A stretch of DNA of 56,919 bases from Prevotella sp. (GTDB lineage: Bacteria > Bacteroidota > Bacteroidia > Bacteroidales > Bacteroidaceae), in NCBI GenBank assembly GCA_024695815.1, contig JAILHK010000017.1, positions 1 through 56,919 of the forward strand, given 5' to 3'. The notes under the pieces were generated by a model. That model was not told where the DNA came from and did not search any database. It worked only from the letters and a program-made list of their open reading frames with translations. The stretch's first letter is position 1. Each line of letters starts with the position of its first letter. This document shows, one piece after another, positions 24,084-32,799 of this stretch. The position numbers and the translations under genes are program-made.

Positions 24084-25814
24084 TTATCTAAGTCCCATGC
24101 GGGCCTCTACCACATTAACCACATAGTCGCCAAGTTTCTCGCACTCGTTGATGAGGTCGATATAGATGGTACCCTCGGCATAGGTATAAGCGTGGTTGTT
24201 GACATCGATGATGTTCTGAGCCTTCAGCTGGTTGCGGTAGTTGTTGATCTCGTTCTCGATGTTGAACGTGCGGTTCACGTCGTAGGCTTCCTTGCGACCG
24301 CTCATCAGCTGGTTCATCTGCGTCAGCGCCTGATCGGTGAGACCCATCATCTGGTGCAGGTGATTGTATTGGTTCTCGATAAAGTGGTCTTTCTTGTCGC
24401 TGAACTTGCGGTTGATGGTGCGAGCCATGTTGAAGCACGAGTCACCGATAGACTCCAGCTCGCTGACCTCGCGAAGCATAGCGCGAATCTTTGCCTTGGT
24501 CTCGTCAGAGAGGTGAGCATCGCTGACGCTCTCCAGGTACTTGGCAATCTCGAGCTCCATATTGTCTGAGATGCTCTCGTATTTCTCGATGCGCGTGAAC
24601 AACTTATTGAAATCGCTCTCGTTGTTTTTCTTGTTTTTGTTGGTGGTGCTAGACGACATGTTGAGCAGGTCTTGTACCATGCCAAACATGCGCTGCATGC
24701 GCTGACCGAAGGCACGAATCTCCTTTTGGGCTTCGAGCACGGAGAGCTCGGGGGTCTTCATGAAACCAGCGGTGATAAAGTGCAGACGGAAGTCTTCTTC
24801 CTCGTCCACCTTCTTGGGTTTGATGACCCAGCAAACGAACCTCTCAATCTGTGGGATGAACCAAATAAGGATGCTGGCGTTGATAATGTTGAAACCCGAG
24901 TGGAAGGCTGCCAGCGTGAACGTGAGCTTTTTGTCGGTAGCCATGTTGACCATATCCTGATGCAGGGCGTTGGTGCCAATATAATCTACGGCCCATACAA
25001 CGCCGTCAACAAACCAATAGAACACGATAAGTATCCAGATGACGCCAAACACGTTGAAGAACATGTGGGCCAAGGCGGCACGACGGGCCTGCGTGTTGGC
25101 CGAGAGTGCAGCCAGGTTTGACGTGATGGTGGTGCCGATATTCTCGCCCAGCACCAAGGCAATACCCATGTAGATAGGCATGGCACCACTGCCGCAGAGC
25201 AACATGGTGATGGCCATGACGGCTGCCGACGACTGTACGCAGAAGGTCAGCATGCCACCTAAGAGCAGGAACACCAGGATGGTGAGATAAGAATCGGTGG
25301 GAAACGACTCGAAGAAGTTGAGCACGTCGGGGTTGTGGCCCAAGTCCATGGCCTGGCCGGTGAGACGCAGCGTGGTGAGTCCTAACAGCAGGAGGCCCAA
25401 TCCAAAGAGGAAGTCACCGATGTAACGGTGCTTCTTCATGTAGATCATGATGATGCCGAGGAAGAAACCGATGTAGCTGACAATGCTGATGTCGAACGAT
25501 GAACCCAGCGCCATAATCCATGCGGTAAACGTGGTTCCGATGTTTGCACCCATGATGACCGAGATGGCTTGTGCCAATGTGAGAAGGCCAGCATTAACAA
25601 ACGATACAGTCATCACAGTGGTGGCTGTTGATGACTGTACAGAGGCCGTTACGACAGAACCTGTAAGAAGACCTGTAAGACGATTGGAAGTCATAGCTCC
25701 CAGTGCGTGACGCAACTGAGGACCGGCCATCTTCTGCAAGGCTTCACTCATGGACTTCATACCAAACATGAGAAGTGCCAGTGAGCCGAGCATCGTGAAT
25801 AGTGTAATCACCAT
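24084..25814 (-). CDS. Na/Pi cotransporter family protein with PhoU-like C-terminus
   Basis: 576 residues. The N-terminal half has about nine membrane helices with the two inverted QSS signature repeats of the NptA/PNaS family: ASVQSSTATTVMT near residue 58 and FCVQSSAAVMAITM near 190. After about residue 340 the protein becomes a soluble helical domain rich in Glu and Lys (SDNMELEIAKYLESVSD, ELESIGDSCFNMARTI), typical of the PhoU-like regions fused to bacterial Na/Pi transporters. It is expected to import phosphate, or move it with Na+, across the inner membrane. A cluster of Asn/Lys (TTNKNKKNNES) marks the linker. It is monocistronic, with its promoter at 25853-25860 on the minus strand. 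Confidence 0.9.
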   Translation of the reverse strand: MVITLFTMLGSLALLMFGMKSMSEALQKMAGPQLRHALGAMTSNRLTGLLTGSVVTASVQSSTATTVMTVSFVNAGLLTLAQAISVIMGANIGTTFTAWIMALGSSFDISIVSYIGFFLGIIMIYMKKHRYIGDFLFGLGLLLLGLTTLRLTGQAMDLGHNPDVLNFFESFPTDSYLTILVFLLLGGMLTFCVQSSAAVMAITMLLCGSGAMPIYMGIALVLGENIGTTITSNLAALSANTQARRAALAHMFFNVFGVIWILIVFYWFVDGVVWAVDYIGTNALHQDMVNMATDKKLTFTLAAFHSGFNIINASILIWFIPQIERFVCWVIKPKKVDEEEDFRLHFITAGFMKTPELSVLEAQKEIRAFGQRMQRMFGMVQDLLNMSSSTTNKNKKNNESDFNKLFTRIEKYESISDNMELEIAKYLESVSDAHLSDETKAKIRAMLREVSELESIGDSCFNMARTINRKFSDKKDHFIENQYNHLHQMMGLTDQALTQMNQLMSGRKEAYDVNRTFNIENEINNYRNQLKAQNIIDVNNHAYTYAEGTIYIDLINECEKLGDYVVNVVEARMGLR

Positions 25815-25852
25815 AAACGTTGAAATGTTTTTTTTGATTATGAATTTGGGGA

Positions 25853-25860
25853 CAAATTTA
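25853..25860 (-). promoter_or_regulatory. -7 promoter element for the Na/Pi transporter gene
   Basis: On the minus strand TAAATTTG matches TAnnTTTG, 38 bases before the start codon. It is divergent from the element at 25903. Confidence 0.6.
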
Positions 25861-25902
25861 ATAAATAAATTTTAATTATGTGGTAATATGACTTTTTTTT
25901 TG

Positions 25903-25910
25903 TAATTTTG
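25903..25910 (+). promoter_or_regulatory. -7 promoter element for the nucleoside kinase gene
   Basis: TAATTTTG matches TAnnTTTG, 37 bases before the ATG at 25948. Confidence 0.6.
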
Positions 25911-25947
25911 AAGCGTATTTTCCACTACTAATCAAAACGGGAAAGAT

Positions 25948-27609
25948 ATGGAGAAAAAGATAAACGTGTTCTGTAAGAACATAGGTAAAATGCTTGAAGT
26001 GCCCATGGGATGCAACCTGCAGGACATCTTTAAGATTTCAGGACTGACGATGGAGTATGGTCCTGTGTGTGCACGTGTCAACAATATAATAGAGGGCATC
26101 CACTTTCGCGTGTATAAGCCCAAGGAAGTGGAATTTCTGGATATGTACTCGCCCACGGCCATACGTACATATACGCGTACCTTATTTTTTGTATTATGTA
26201 AGGCTTGTCACGACCTCTACAACCCATGCAGGGTGAGCATCGATATTCCGGTGTCGAATGGCTATTATGTGGATCTGGACCTGGGACGCCCCGTCACGGT
26301 AGAGGATGCCGGCAAGATACGCCGCCGCATGCAGGAGATTGTGGATGCGGGCTATCCAATCCATCGCCATGAAACTAGCACCGAAGAGGCCATCCGCCTG
26401 TTCACCGAGTTGGGCTCTATGTCGAAGGTGAAGTTGCTGAAGAGTCGTGGCGAGATCTTTACCACCCTTTACGATATAGATGGTTACTATGATTACTACT
26501 ACGGCTCGCTGCTGACCACCACGTCAAATCTATACCTCTTTGGCGTAGAGAAATACTACGATGGCTTGTTGCTGCGCATACCGCAGCCCCAACACCCTGA
26601 TGAGCTGGGCGAGCTAGTGATGCAAGACAAGATGTTTGGTATCTTCAAGGAGAGCCACCGCTGGCAGCAACTGATGGGCATGAGAACCGTGGGCGACCTG
26701 AACGAGGCTATCCAGAATGGCTACAGCAACCTGCTGATACAGGTGAGCGAGGCCCTACAGGAAAAGAAGATTGCTAAGATCGCTGATGATATAGCCAACA
26801 GAAAGGGAGTGAGACTGGTGCTGATTGCCGGTCCGTCGTCGAGCGGTAAGACCACCACCTGCAAACGTCTGTCGGTGCAGCTCATAACGAATGGTATCAA
26901 ACCGGTGCCTATCTCGCTAGACGACTACTTCCTGGATCGCGACCTAACGCCGAGAGATGAGACTGGCGACTATGATTTCGAGAACCTTCATGCCCTGAAC
27001 CTGCCCTTGCTGAACGAACAGATGAATGCTCTCTTCAGGGGCGAAGAGGTGGAACTGCCTCGTTATGACTTCCCGACAGGAAAGAGCGTGAAAAGTGGCA
27101 AGAAACTGCGTCTGGCAGAAGACCAGGTGCTGGTGATGGAGGGTATTCATGCCCTCAACCCGGAACTGACTGCAGGTGTGCCGCAAGAACAGATCTATCG
27201 TGTTTATGCATCGGCGCTTACCACCCTGTTGCTGGATAGTCATAACTACATTGCTACCACCGACAACCGACTGTTGCGCCGCATCGTGCGCGACCATAAG
27301 TACCGTGGCGTATCGGCACAGGAGACCATTCGCCGCTGGCCCTCGGTGCGCAGAGGCGAGAACACGTGGATATTCCCATTCCAGGAACATGCCGACCAGA
27401 TGTTCAACTCGGCCATGCTTTTCGAGTTGGCCGTCATAAAAAGTCAGGCGGAACCGTTGTTGGAACAGGTGCCCGAGAACTGTCCGGAGTACTCGGAGGC
27501 CTACCGATTGCATAAGTTATTGAAATATATTAAGCCAATACCAGAAGACCAAATTCCGCCAACGTCGCTGCTGCGCGAGTTCCTGGGCGGGTCGTCTTTT
27601 GAATATTGA
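25948..27609 (+). CDS. Nucleoside (uridine-type) kinase with ThrRS-like N-terminal domains
   Basis: 553 residues. The first 60 or so form a TGS-like fold (INVFCKNIGKMLEVPMGCNLQDIFKI), followed by a region resembling the second additional domain of threonyl-tRNA synthetase (up to about 200). The C-terminal half is a P-loop kinase: LIAGPSSSGKTTTCKRL at about 291-307 (Walker A), then PISLDDYFLDRDLTPRDETGDYDFENLHALNLPLL, the DDYF/DFxxPxA-like substrate loop of uridine kinases, and QVLVMEGIHALNP. The likely reaction is phosphorylation of a nucleoside in salvage, in the cytoplasm. The same TGS-kinase fusion is widespread in Bacteroidetes and clostridia. Whether uridine is the true substrate cannot be told here. 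Confidence 0.87.
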   Translation: MEKKINVFCKNIGKMLEVPMGCNLQDIFKISGLTMEYGPVCARVNNIIEGIHFRVYKPKEVEFLDMYSPTAIRTYTRTLFFVLCKACHDLYNPCRVSIDIPVSNGYYVDLDLGRPVTVEDAGKIRRRMQEIVDAGYPIHRHETSTEEAIRLFTELGSMSKVKLLKSRGEIFTTLYDIDGYYDYYYGSLLTTTSNLYLFGVEKYYDGLLLRIPQPQHPDELGELVMQDKMFGIFKESHRWQQLMGMRTVGDLNEAIQNGYSNLLIQVSEALQEKKIAKIADDIANRKGVRLVLIAGPSSSGKTTTCKRLSVQLITNGIKPVPISLDDYFLDRDLTPRDETGDYDFENLHALNLPLLNEQMNALFRGEEVELPRYDFPTGKSVKSGKKLRLAEDQVLVMEGIHALNPELTAGVPQEQIYRVYASALTTLLLDSHNYIATTDNRLLRRIVRDHKYRGVSAQETIRRWPSVRRGENTWIFPFQEHADQMFNSAMLFELAVIKSQAEPLLEQVPENCPEYSEAYRLHKLLKYIKPIPEDQIPPTSLLREFLGGSSFEY

Positions 27610-27639
27610 TGACTAAAACATTTTTTAACTAGAAATTAG

Positions 27640-27689
27640 TTCTCTGCAAAGTACGGATTATAGAAAGAATTTGTTATCTTTGCAGAGAA
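27640..27689. promoter_or_regulatory. 12-bp inverted repeat overlapping the nrdD promoter
   Basis: TTCTCTGCAAAG at 27640-27651 and CTTTGCAGAGAA at 27678-27689 are perfect inverted repeats with a 26-nt spacer. The right arm includes the last bases of the -7 element (27675-27682). This placement fits an operator whose occupant would block the promoter. It does not look like an NrdR box. Confidence 0.5.
27675..27682 (+). promoter_or_regulatory. -7 promoter element for nrdDG
   Basis: TATCTTTG matches TAnnTTTG, 46 bases before the nrdD ATG, and is embedded in the inverted repeat described above. Confidence 0.7.
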
Positions 27690-27728
27690 TTTTTTTGATA
27701 ACCATAAAACACTTTTTTCGAAGGTATT

Positions 27729-29963
27729 ATGATACAGACAGTTGTGAAGCGCGACGGACGAATCGTCGGGTTTAACGAGCAGAAAATCATCGCTGCCATC
27801 CGTAAGGCGATGATGACCACCGATAAAGGTGAGGATGACAACCTGCTCAATCAGATAACAGATCATGTGGCCCAGCGTGGTGAGACACAGATGACGGTGG
27901 AGCAAATCCAGGATATGGTGGAACTGGAGCTGATGAAGTCAAGTCGTAAGGACGTGGCTCAGAAGTATATCGCCTATCGTAACCAGCGTTCTATTGCCCG
28001 TAAGGCAAAGACCCGCGACGTGTTCCTGGATATCGTGAACATTAAGAATAATGATATCACGCGCGAGAATGCCAACATGAATGCCGACACACCTGCTGGC
28101 ATGATGATGAAGTTCGCTTCAGAGACCACCAAGCCCTTTGTCGATGACTATCTGTTGTCGGCCGAGAGTCGTGATGCCGTGGCACACAACTATCTGCATA
28201 TCCACGATAAAGACTATTATCCCACGAAGTCGTTCACCTGTGTACAGCACCCGCTGGACCACATCCTGAACTGTGGCTTCATTGCCGGACACGGTGCATC
28301 GCGCCCCGCCAAGCGTATTGAGACAGCTTCGGTGCTGGCTTGTATCTCGTTGGAGTGTGCGCAGAACGAGATGCACGGAGGTCAGGCTATCCCTGCATTC
28401 GACTTCTATCTGGCACCCTTTGTACGTCTGTCGTATATCGAGGAGCTGAAATATCTGGAGGATTTGAACGGCGAGGACTACTCAGCCATCTATCAGGAAC
28501 CACTGCTCGACTATGTGAAGCAGCCTCTGGACGGCCTGAAGGGACTGGACCGTGTGCGCCAGCATGCCATCAACAAAACGGTGGGACGCGTGCATCAGGC
28601 CATGGAGGCCTTTATCCATAATATGAACACCATCCACTCACGAGGTGGTAATCAGGTGGTGTTCTCGTCTATCAACTACGGTACAGACACCTCGGCAGAG
28701 GGTCGATGCGTGATGCGCGAGCTGCTGCTCTCTACCTACGAGGGTGTAGGCGGTGGCGAAACGGCCATCTTCCCCATTCAGATATGGAAGAAAAAGCGTG
28801 GTGTGAACTACCTGCCCGAGGATCGTAACTTCGATCTCTATCAGTTGGCATGTAAGGTGACGGCCCGTCGTTTCTTCCCGAACTTCCTGAACCTCGATGC
28901 CACGTTCAACCAGAGCGAGGAGTGGCGTGCCGACGATCCAGAACGCTACCTGCACGAGGTGGCAACGATGGGATGCCGTACGCGTGTGTTTGAGAACCGT
29001 TTCGGACCGAAAACCAGTGTGGGAAGAGGTAACATCTCGTTCTCGACAATGAATATCGTACGTCTGGCGCTGGAGTGCCGCGATATCAAAGACAAGGAAC
29101 AGCGCATCGGTCAGTTCTTTGCTAAGCTCGACGACCTGTTGGAAATCACGGCCAAGCAGTTGGACGACCGCTTCCAGTTCCAAAAGACCGCCTTCACCCG
29201 ACAGTTCCCCCTGCTGATGAAGAGCTTGTGGATTGGTGCTGATAAGTTGGGCCCCAACGATACGGTAGAGAGTGTGATTAACCAGGGCACACTGGGCATC
29301 GGTTTCATTGGCCTGGCAGAGTGCTTGGTGGCTTTGATTGGAAAACATCACGGCGAAAGTGAGGAGGCTCAGGAACTGGGACTGAAGATTGTGACCTACA
29401 TGCGCGACCGTGTCAACGGATTCTGTGAACAGTATCATCACAACTATTCTGTACTGGCAACACCTGCAGAGGGACTGGCCGGACGCTTCACAAAGAAAGA
29501 CCGTCGCGACTTCGGCAGTATTCCTGGCGTGACAGATCGCGATTACTATACCAACTCAAACCATGTGCCTGTGTACTACAAGTGCTCGGCACGTCATAAG
29601 GCAGAGGTTGAGGCTCCCTATCACGACTTGACTCGTGGTGGACACATCTTCTATGTGGAGATTGATGGTGACGCTACACACAACCCACAGGTGATTATGA
29701 GCGTGGTTGACATGATGGACCGCCTGAATATGGGCTACGGCTCGGTGAACCACAACCGTAATCGCTGTATGGACTGCGGCTACGAGAATGCACAGAGCGA
29801 TCTGAAGGCTTGTCCAAAGTGTGGTTCAACTAATATCGACCGCCTTCAGCGTATCACTGGCTATCTGGTGGGCACAACCGACCGATGGAACAGCGGTAAG
29901 CTGGCTGAGCTCAACGACCGCGTGACACATATTGACGATGGTGATCAGAAACTGTTTTCATGA
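27729..29963 (+). CDS. nrdD: Anaerobic ribonucleoside-triphosphate reductase
   Basis: 744 residues, the usual size. Reduces ribonucleoside triphosphates to deoxy forms under anaerobic conditions using a glycyl radical. Residues 1-95 form the ATP-cone (VVKRDGRIVGFNEQKIIAAIRKA), the allosteric domain. The catalytic barrel contains conserved FTCVQHPLDHILNCGF and THNPQV stretches. Near the C-terminus a zinc site CMDCGYENAQSDLKACPKCG (about 680-700) precedes RITGYLVGTTDRWNSGK, where the Gly after RIT carries the radical. The stop overlaps nrdG by 4 bases (ATGA), so the reductase and its activase are coupled. Confidence 0.97.
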   Translation: MIQTVVKRDGRIVGFNEQKIIAAIRKAMMTTDKGEDDNLLNQITDHVAQRGETQMTVEQIQDMVELELMKSSRKDVAQKYIAYRNQRSIARKAKTRDVFLDIVNIKNNDITRENANMNADTPAGMMMKFASETTKPFVDDYLLSAESRDAVAHNYLHIHDKDYYPTKSFTCVQHPLDHILNCGFIAGHGASRPAKRIETASVLACISLECAQNEMHGGQAIPAFDFYLAPFVRLSYIEELKYLEDLNGEDYSAIYQEPLLDYVKQPLDGLKGLDRVRQHAINKTVGRVHQAMEAFIHNMNTIHSRGGNQVVFSSINYGTDTSAEGRCVMRELLLSTYEGVGGGETAIFPIQIWKKKRGVNYLPEDRNFDLYQLACKVTARRFFPNFLNLDATFNQSEEWRADDPERYLHEVATMGCRTRVFENRFGPKTSVGRGNISFSTMNIVRLALECRDIKDKEQRIGQFFAKLDDLLEITAKQLDDRFQFQKTAFTRQFPLLMKSLWIGADKLGPNDTVESVINQGTLGIGFIGLAECLVALIGKHHGESEEAQELGLKIVTYMRDRVNGFCEQYHHNYSVLATPAEGLAGRFTKKDRRDFGSIPGVTDRDYYTNSNHVPVYYKCSARHKAEVEAPYHDLTRGGHIFYVEIDGDATHNPQVIMSVVDMMDRLNMGYGSVNHNRNRCMDCGYENAQSDLKACPKCGSTNIDRLQRITGYLVGTTDRWNSGKLAELNDRVTHIDDGDQKLFS

Positions 29964-30448
29964 TTAGCGTATTAAGCATTATAGAAGATACAATGGTGGA
30001 TGGTCCGGGATTCCGGACCTCCATTTATTGTGCTGGTTGCAGGCATCAATGTTCTGGCTGTCATAACCCGCAGTCGTGGGATTTTGAAGGCGGACATACT
30101 ATGACGACCGACGAGATTATGAGCGTCATAGAGGCTGACCCCTTTGCTAACGTGACCTTCTCGGGTGGTGATCCGATGTATCAGCCCGAGGGCTTTACCG
30201 AGTTGGCAAAGGCCATAAAGACACGTACAGACAAGGATATATGGTGCTACACCGGCTTTACCTTTGAGTCGCTGGTGAGCAATCCGCGCCAGAAGGCACT
30301 GCTTGAAAAGATTGATGTCTTGGTGGACGGTCCGTTTGTGAAGTCACAACGCGACGAAACACTTCACTTTCGCGGCTCACGCAATCAGCGTCTGATAGAC
30401 GTGCCTGCCTCGCTGCGCGAAGGTAAAGTGTGTCTTTATAAAGAATAA
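29960..30448 (+). CDS. nrdG: Anaerobic ribonucleotide reductase activating protein
   Basis: 162 residues, a minimal radical SAM protein that generates the glycyl radical on NrdD. The CX3CX2C iron-sulfur motif is C27-RHQ-C31-SG-C34 within CAGCRHQCSGCHNPQSW. The Gly-rich SAM-binding VTFSGGDPMYQ and the later DVLVDGPF are also present. Translationally coupled to nrdD by a 4-base overlap. It ends 8 bases before the convergent YitT-type gene, and no clear hairpin lies between them. Confidence 0.97.
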   Translation: MISVLSIIEDTMVDGPGFRTSIYCAGCRHQCSGCHNPQSWDFEGGHTMTTDEIMSVIEADPFANVTFSGGDPMYQPEGFTELAKAIKTRTDKDIWCYTGFTFESLVSNPRQKALLEKIDVLVDGPFVKSQRDETLHFRGSRNQRLIDVPASLREGKVCLYKE

Positions 30449-30456
30449 CTGACGGA

Positions 30457-31353
30457 TTATTCTATTTTCTTTTGGGTTTTGCTGCGCACCTTGAAGCGGT
30501 CGAAACCTTCTCCGTAAACACCGATAACAGCACTTTGTGAAACAAAGGCATTGGGGTCTATCTCGTTGATGATGCGGAAGATGACATCGCTCTGGCGACG
30601 CTTGGCCAGCACGAAGAGCATCTTGACCTCTTTGCCGGAGTAAAAGCCGTGGGCATCGACAACGGTGCAGCCACGATGAGGCTCGCGGTTGATACGCTTG
30701 CCAATCTCCTCGTACTTGTCACTGATAATGAAGAACTGCACCGAACGGCGCATGGAGTTCACGACCTGGTCTATGCAGAAAGAGGTGACATAGAGCACGA
30801 CGTAACCATAGATTACACGTTCGATATCTCCTAAGACAAAATAGCTGCTGGAGATGATAATAACGTCGCATATCAGGATGACGCGTCCCAGCGAGATATC
30901 GCGGTATTTGTTGATGATAGCCGCAATGATGTCGGTTCCACCGGTAGAACCATTAGCTGCTAGACCTAAGCCCACACCGCTACCACAGAACACGGCACCG
31001 ATGATGGCTGCCATGAATGGCTGGTCGCTGAGCAAATGAACGGTGATATATTGAGGCATGATGGTCAGTGCGGTGGTCAGCACCGAGACGGCAAAGATGG
31101 TCTTCAAGCAGAACTTGAGTCCCAGGATGCGCAGGGCGATGAGCAACAGCACAGCATTGATGACGAAGTAGCTCACGTTGATGGGAATACCTGTGGCCCA
31201 GAACAAAATAGACGACACACCCGCAACCCCCCCCGTGGTGATATTGTTGGGCAAGAGAAATACGGTCCATCCTATGCTGTAGCTAATCATGGCAATAGCC
31301 AAGAGTGTGTAATCACGTATTTCGGTCCAGATGTTAACTTTAGAAAAACTCAT
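30457..31353 (-). CDS. YitT-family membrane protein (DUF161 + DUF2179)
   Basis: 298 residues. About five membrane helices fill residues 15-195, including SIGWTVFLLPNNITTGGVAGVSSILFW and the Gly-rich GSGVGLGLAANGSTGGTDIIAAIIN, hallmarks of YitT/DUF161 proteins. The cytoplasmic C-terminal domain (QFFIISDKYEEIGKRINREPHRGCTVVDAHGFYSGKEVKMLFVLAKR) is DUF2179, a small regulatory fold. The transported compound is not established for the family. It has its own promoter on the minus strand at 31382-31389 and is divergent from miaB. Confidence 0.9.
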   Translation of the reverse strand: MSFSKVNIWTEIRDYTLLAIAMISYSIGWTVFLLPNNITTGGVAGVSSILFWATGIPINVSYFVINAVLLLIALRILGLKFCLKTIFAVSVLTTALTIMPQYITVHLLSDQPFMAAIIGAVFCGSGVGLGLAANGSTGGTDIIAAIINKYRDISLGRVILICDVIIISSSYFVLGDIERVIYGYVVLYVTSFCIDQVVNSMRRSVQFFIISDKYEEIGKRINREPHRGCTVVDAHGFYSGKEVKMLFVLAKRRQSDVIFRIINEIDPNAFVSQSAVIGVYGEGFDRFKVRSKTQKKIE

Positions 31354-31381
31354 CTTTTGTTGTTATTGTGTAATTCAACTG

Positions 31382-31389
31382 CAAAGGTA
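31382..31389 (-). promoter_or_regulatory. -7 promoter element for the YitT-type gene
   Basis: TACCTTTG on the minus strand matches TAnnTTTG, 28 bases before the start codon. Confidence 0.65.
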
Positions 31390-31462
31390 CGAATATTTAC
31401 TAATTATATATGTATAAAGGTGAAATTATTTTTATTAAAGTTCGTAATTCATAATTATTTCT

Positions 31463-31470
31463 TAATTTTG
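31463..31470 (+). promoter_or_regulatory. -7 promoter element for miaB
   Basis: TAATTTTG matches TAnnTTTG, 24 bases before the miaB ATG at 31495. Confidence 0.65.
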
Positions 31471-31494
31471 CAGTCGAAATTGAGAAATTAGCTA

Positions 31495-32799
31495 ATGAAG
31501 AAACTTTTTATTGAGACTTACGGCTGCCAGATGAACGTGGCAGACTCGGAAGTGGTGGCATCGGTCATGAAGATGGCAGGCTATGAGAACTGCGAGAATA
31601 TTGACGAGGCCGATGCGGTATTCCTGAACACCTGTTCGGTGCGCGATAATGCCGAACAGAAAATTTATCACAGGTTAGAAGCGCTGAATGCTGTGAAGCG
31701 TAAGCGTAGTTTGGTGGTTGGTGTGCTGGGTTGCATGGCAGAGCGTGTGAAAGACGACCTGCTCAAGAACCATGGTGCCGACCTCGTGGCTGGTCCCGAT
31801 GCCTATCTGTCGTTGCCTGATTTGGTAGCTCAGGCAGAGCTGGGACATAAGGCTATCAATATTGAACTTTCTACAACCGAGACCTACCGTGATGTAGTGC
31901 CTCAGCGTATTGGTCTTGGACATAAGATTGGCGGTTTTGTCAGCATCATGCGCGGTTGTAACAACTTCTGTCATTACTGTATTGTGCCCTATACTCGCGG
32001 TCGTGAACGTAGTCGTGATGTGGAGAGCATCCTGCGTGAGGTGCGCGACTTGCGTGACCGTGGCTTTAAGGAGGTTACGCTGCTCGGACAGAATGTCAAC
32101 AGCTATAACTTCGAAGGTATGGGATTTCCAAAGTTGCTGAAGGCTGTGGCTGAGGAGGCTCCCGAGCTGCGTATCCGCTTTACGACCTCGCATCCTAAGG
32201 ATATGAGCGACGAGACCCTTCAGGTGATTGCCGATATGCCTAATGTCTGCAAGCATATCCACCTGCCGGTGCAGAGTGGTAGTGACCGTATCTTGAAGTT
32301 GATGAACCGTAAATACACGCGTGAATGGTATTTGGACCGTGTGGCTGCCATCCGTCGAATCATCCCTGACTGTGGCTTATCAACAGATATCTTTGTGGGC
32401 TATCACGACGAGACCGAGGAAGATCATCAGTTGTCACTGTCGCTGATGCGCGAGGTGGGTTATGATTCAGCCTTTATGTTCAAGTATTCAGAGCGTCCCG
32501 GCACGTTTGCCTCAAAGCATTTGCCTGATAATGTGCCAGAGGAAGAGAAGATTCGTCGATTGAACGAGATGATTGCGCTGCAGACAGAGATTTCTGCCCA
32601 ACAGAACAAGAAGGATGAGGGCAAGGAGTTTGATGTGCTGGTAGAAGGCTTCTCAAAGCGTTCGCGCGAGCAGTTGTGCGGCAGAACAGAACAAAATAAA
32701 ATGGTGGTCTTCGACAAGAAGAACCACCATATAGGCGAAACAGTCCGCGTGCGTATCACGGGTAGCACCAGTGCTACTTTGTTGGGCGAAGCCCTTTGA
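31495..32799 (+). CDS. miaB: tRNA-2-methylthio-N6-dimethylallyladenosine synthase
   Basis: 434 residues. Adds the methylthio group to i6A37 of tRNAs. The N-terminal UPF0004 domain has the three Cys ligands of the auxiliary cluster (ETYGCQMN, LNTCSVR, LGCMAER). The radical SAM cluster motif is MRGCNNFCHYCIVPYTRG at about 153-170 (CX3CX2C). The C-terminal 65 residues form a TRAM domain ending in GSTSATLLGEAL. The MRGCNNFCHYC form with the VPYTRG extension distinguishes MiaB from RimO and MtaB. The 3' end overlaps that of the convergent metallophosphoesterase gene by 26 bases. Confidence 0.96.
   Translation: MKKLFIETYGCQMNVADSEVVASVMKMAGYENCENIDEADAVFLNTCSVRDNAEQKIYHRLEALNAVKRKRSLVVGVLGCMAERVKDDLLKNHGADLVAGPDAYLSLPDLVAQAELGHKAINIELSTTETYRDVVPQRIGLGHKIGGFVSIMRGCNNFCHYCIVPYTRGRERSRDVESILREVRDLRDRGFKEVTLLGQNVNSYNFEGMGFPKLLKAVAEEAPELRIRFTTSHPKDMSDETLQVIADMPNVCKHIHLPVQSGSDRILKLMNRKYTREWYLDRVAAIRRIIPDCGLSTDIFVGYHDETEEDHQLSLSLMREVGYDSAFMFKYSERPGTFASKHLPDNVPEEEKIRRLNEMIALQTEISAQQNKKDEGKEFDVLVEGFSKRSREQLCGRTEQNKMVVFDKKNHHIGETVRVRITGSTSATLLGEAL

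Noticed and set aside
27610..27728. Riboswitch or NrdR box before nrdD
   Set aside because: No riboswitch fold is evident and the palindrome does not match the NrdR box; kept only as a possible operator.
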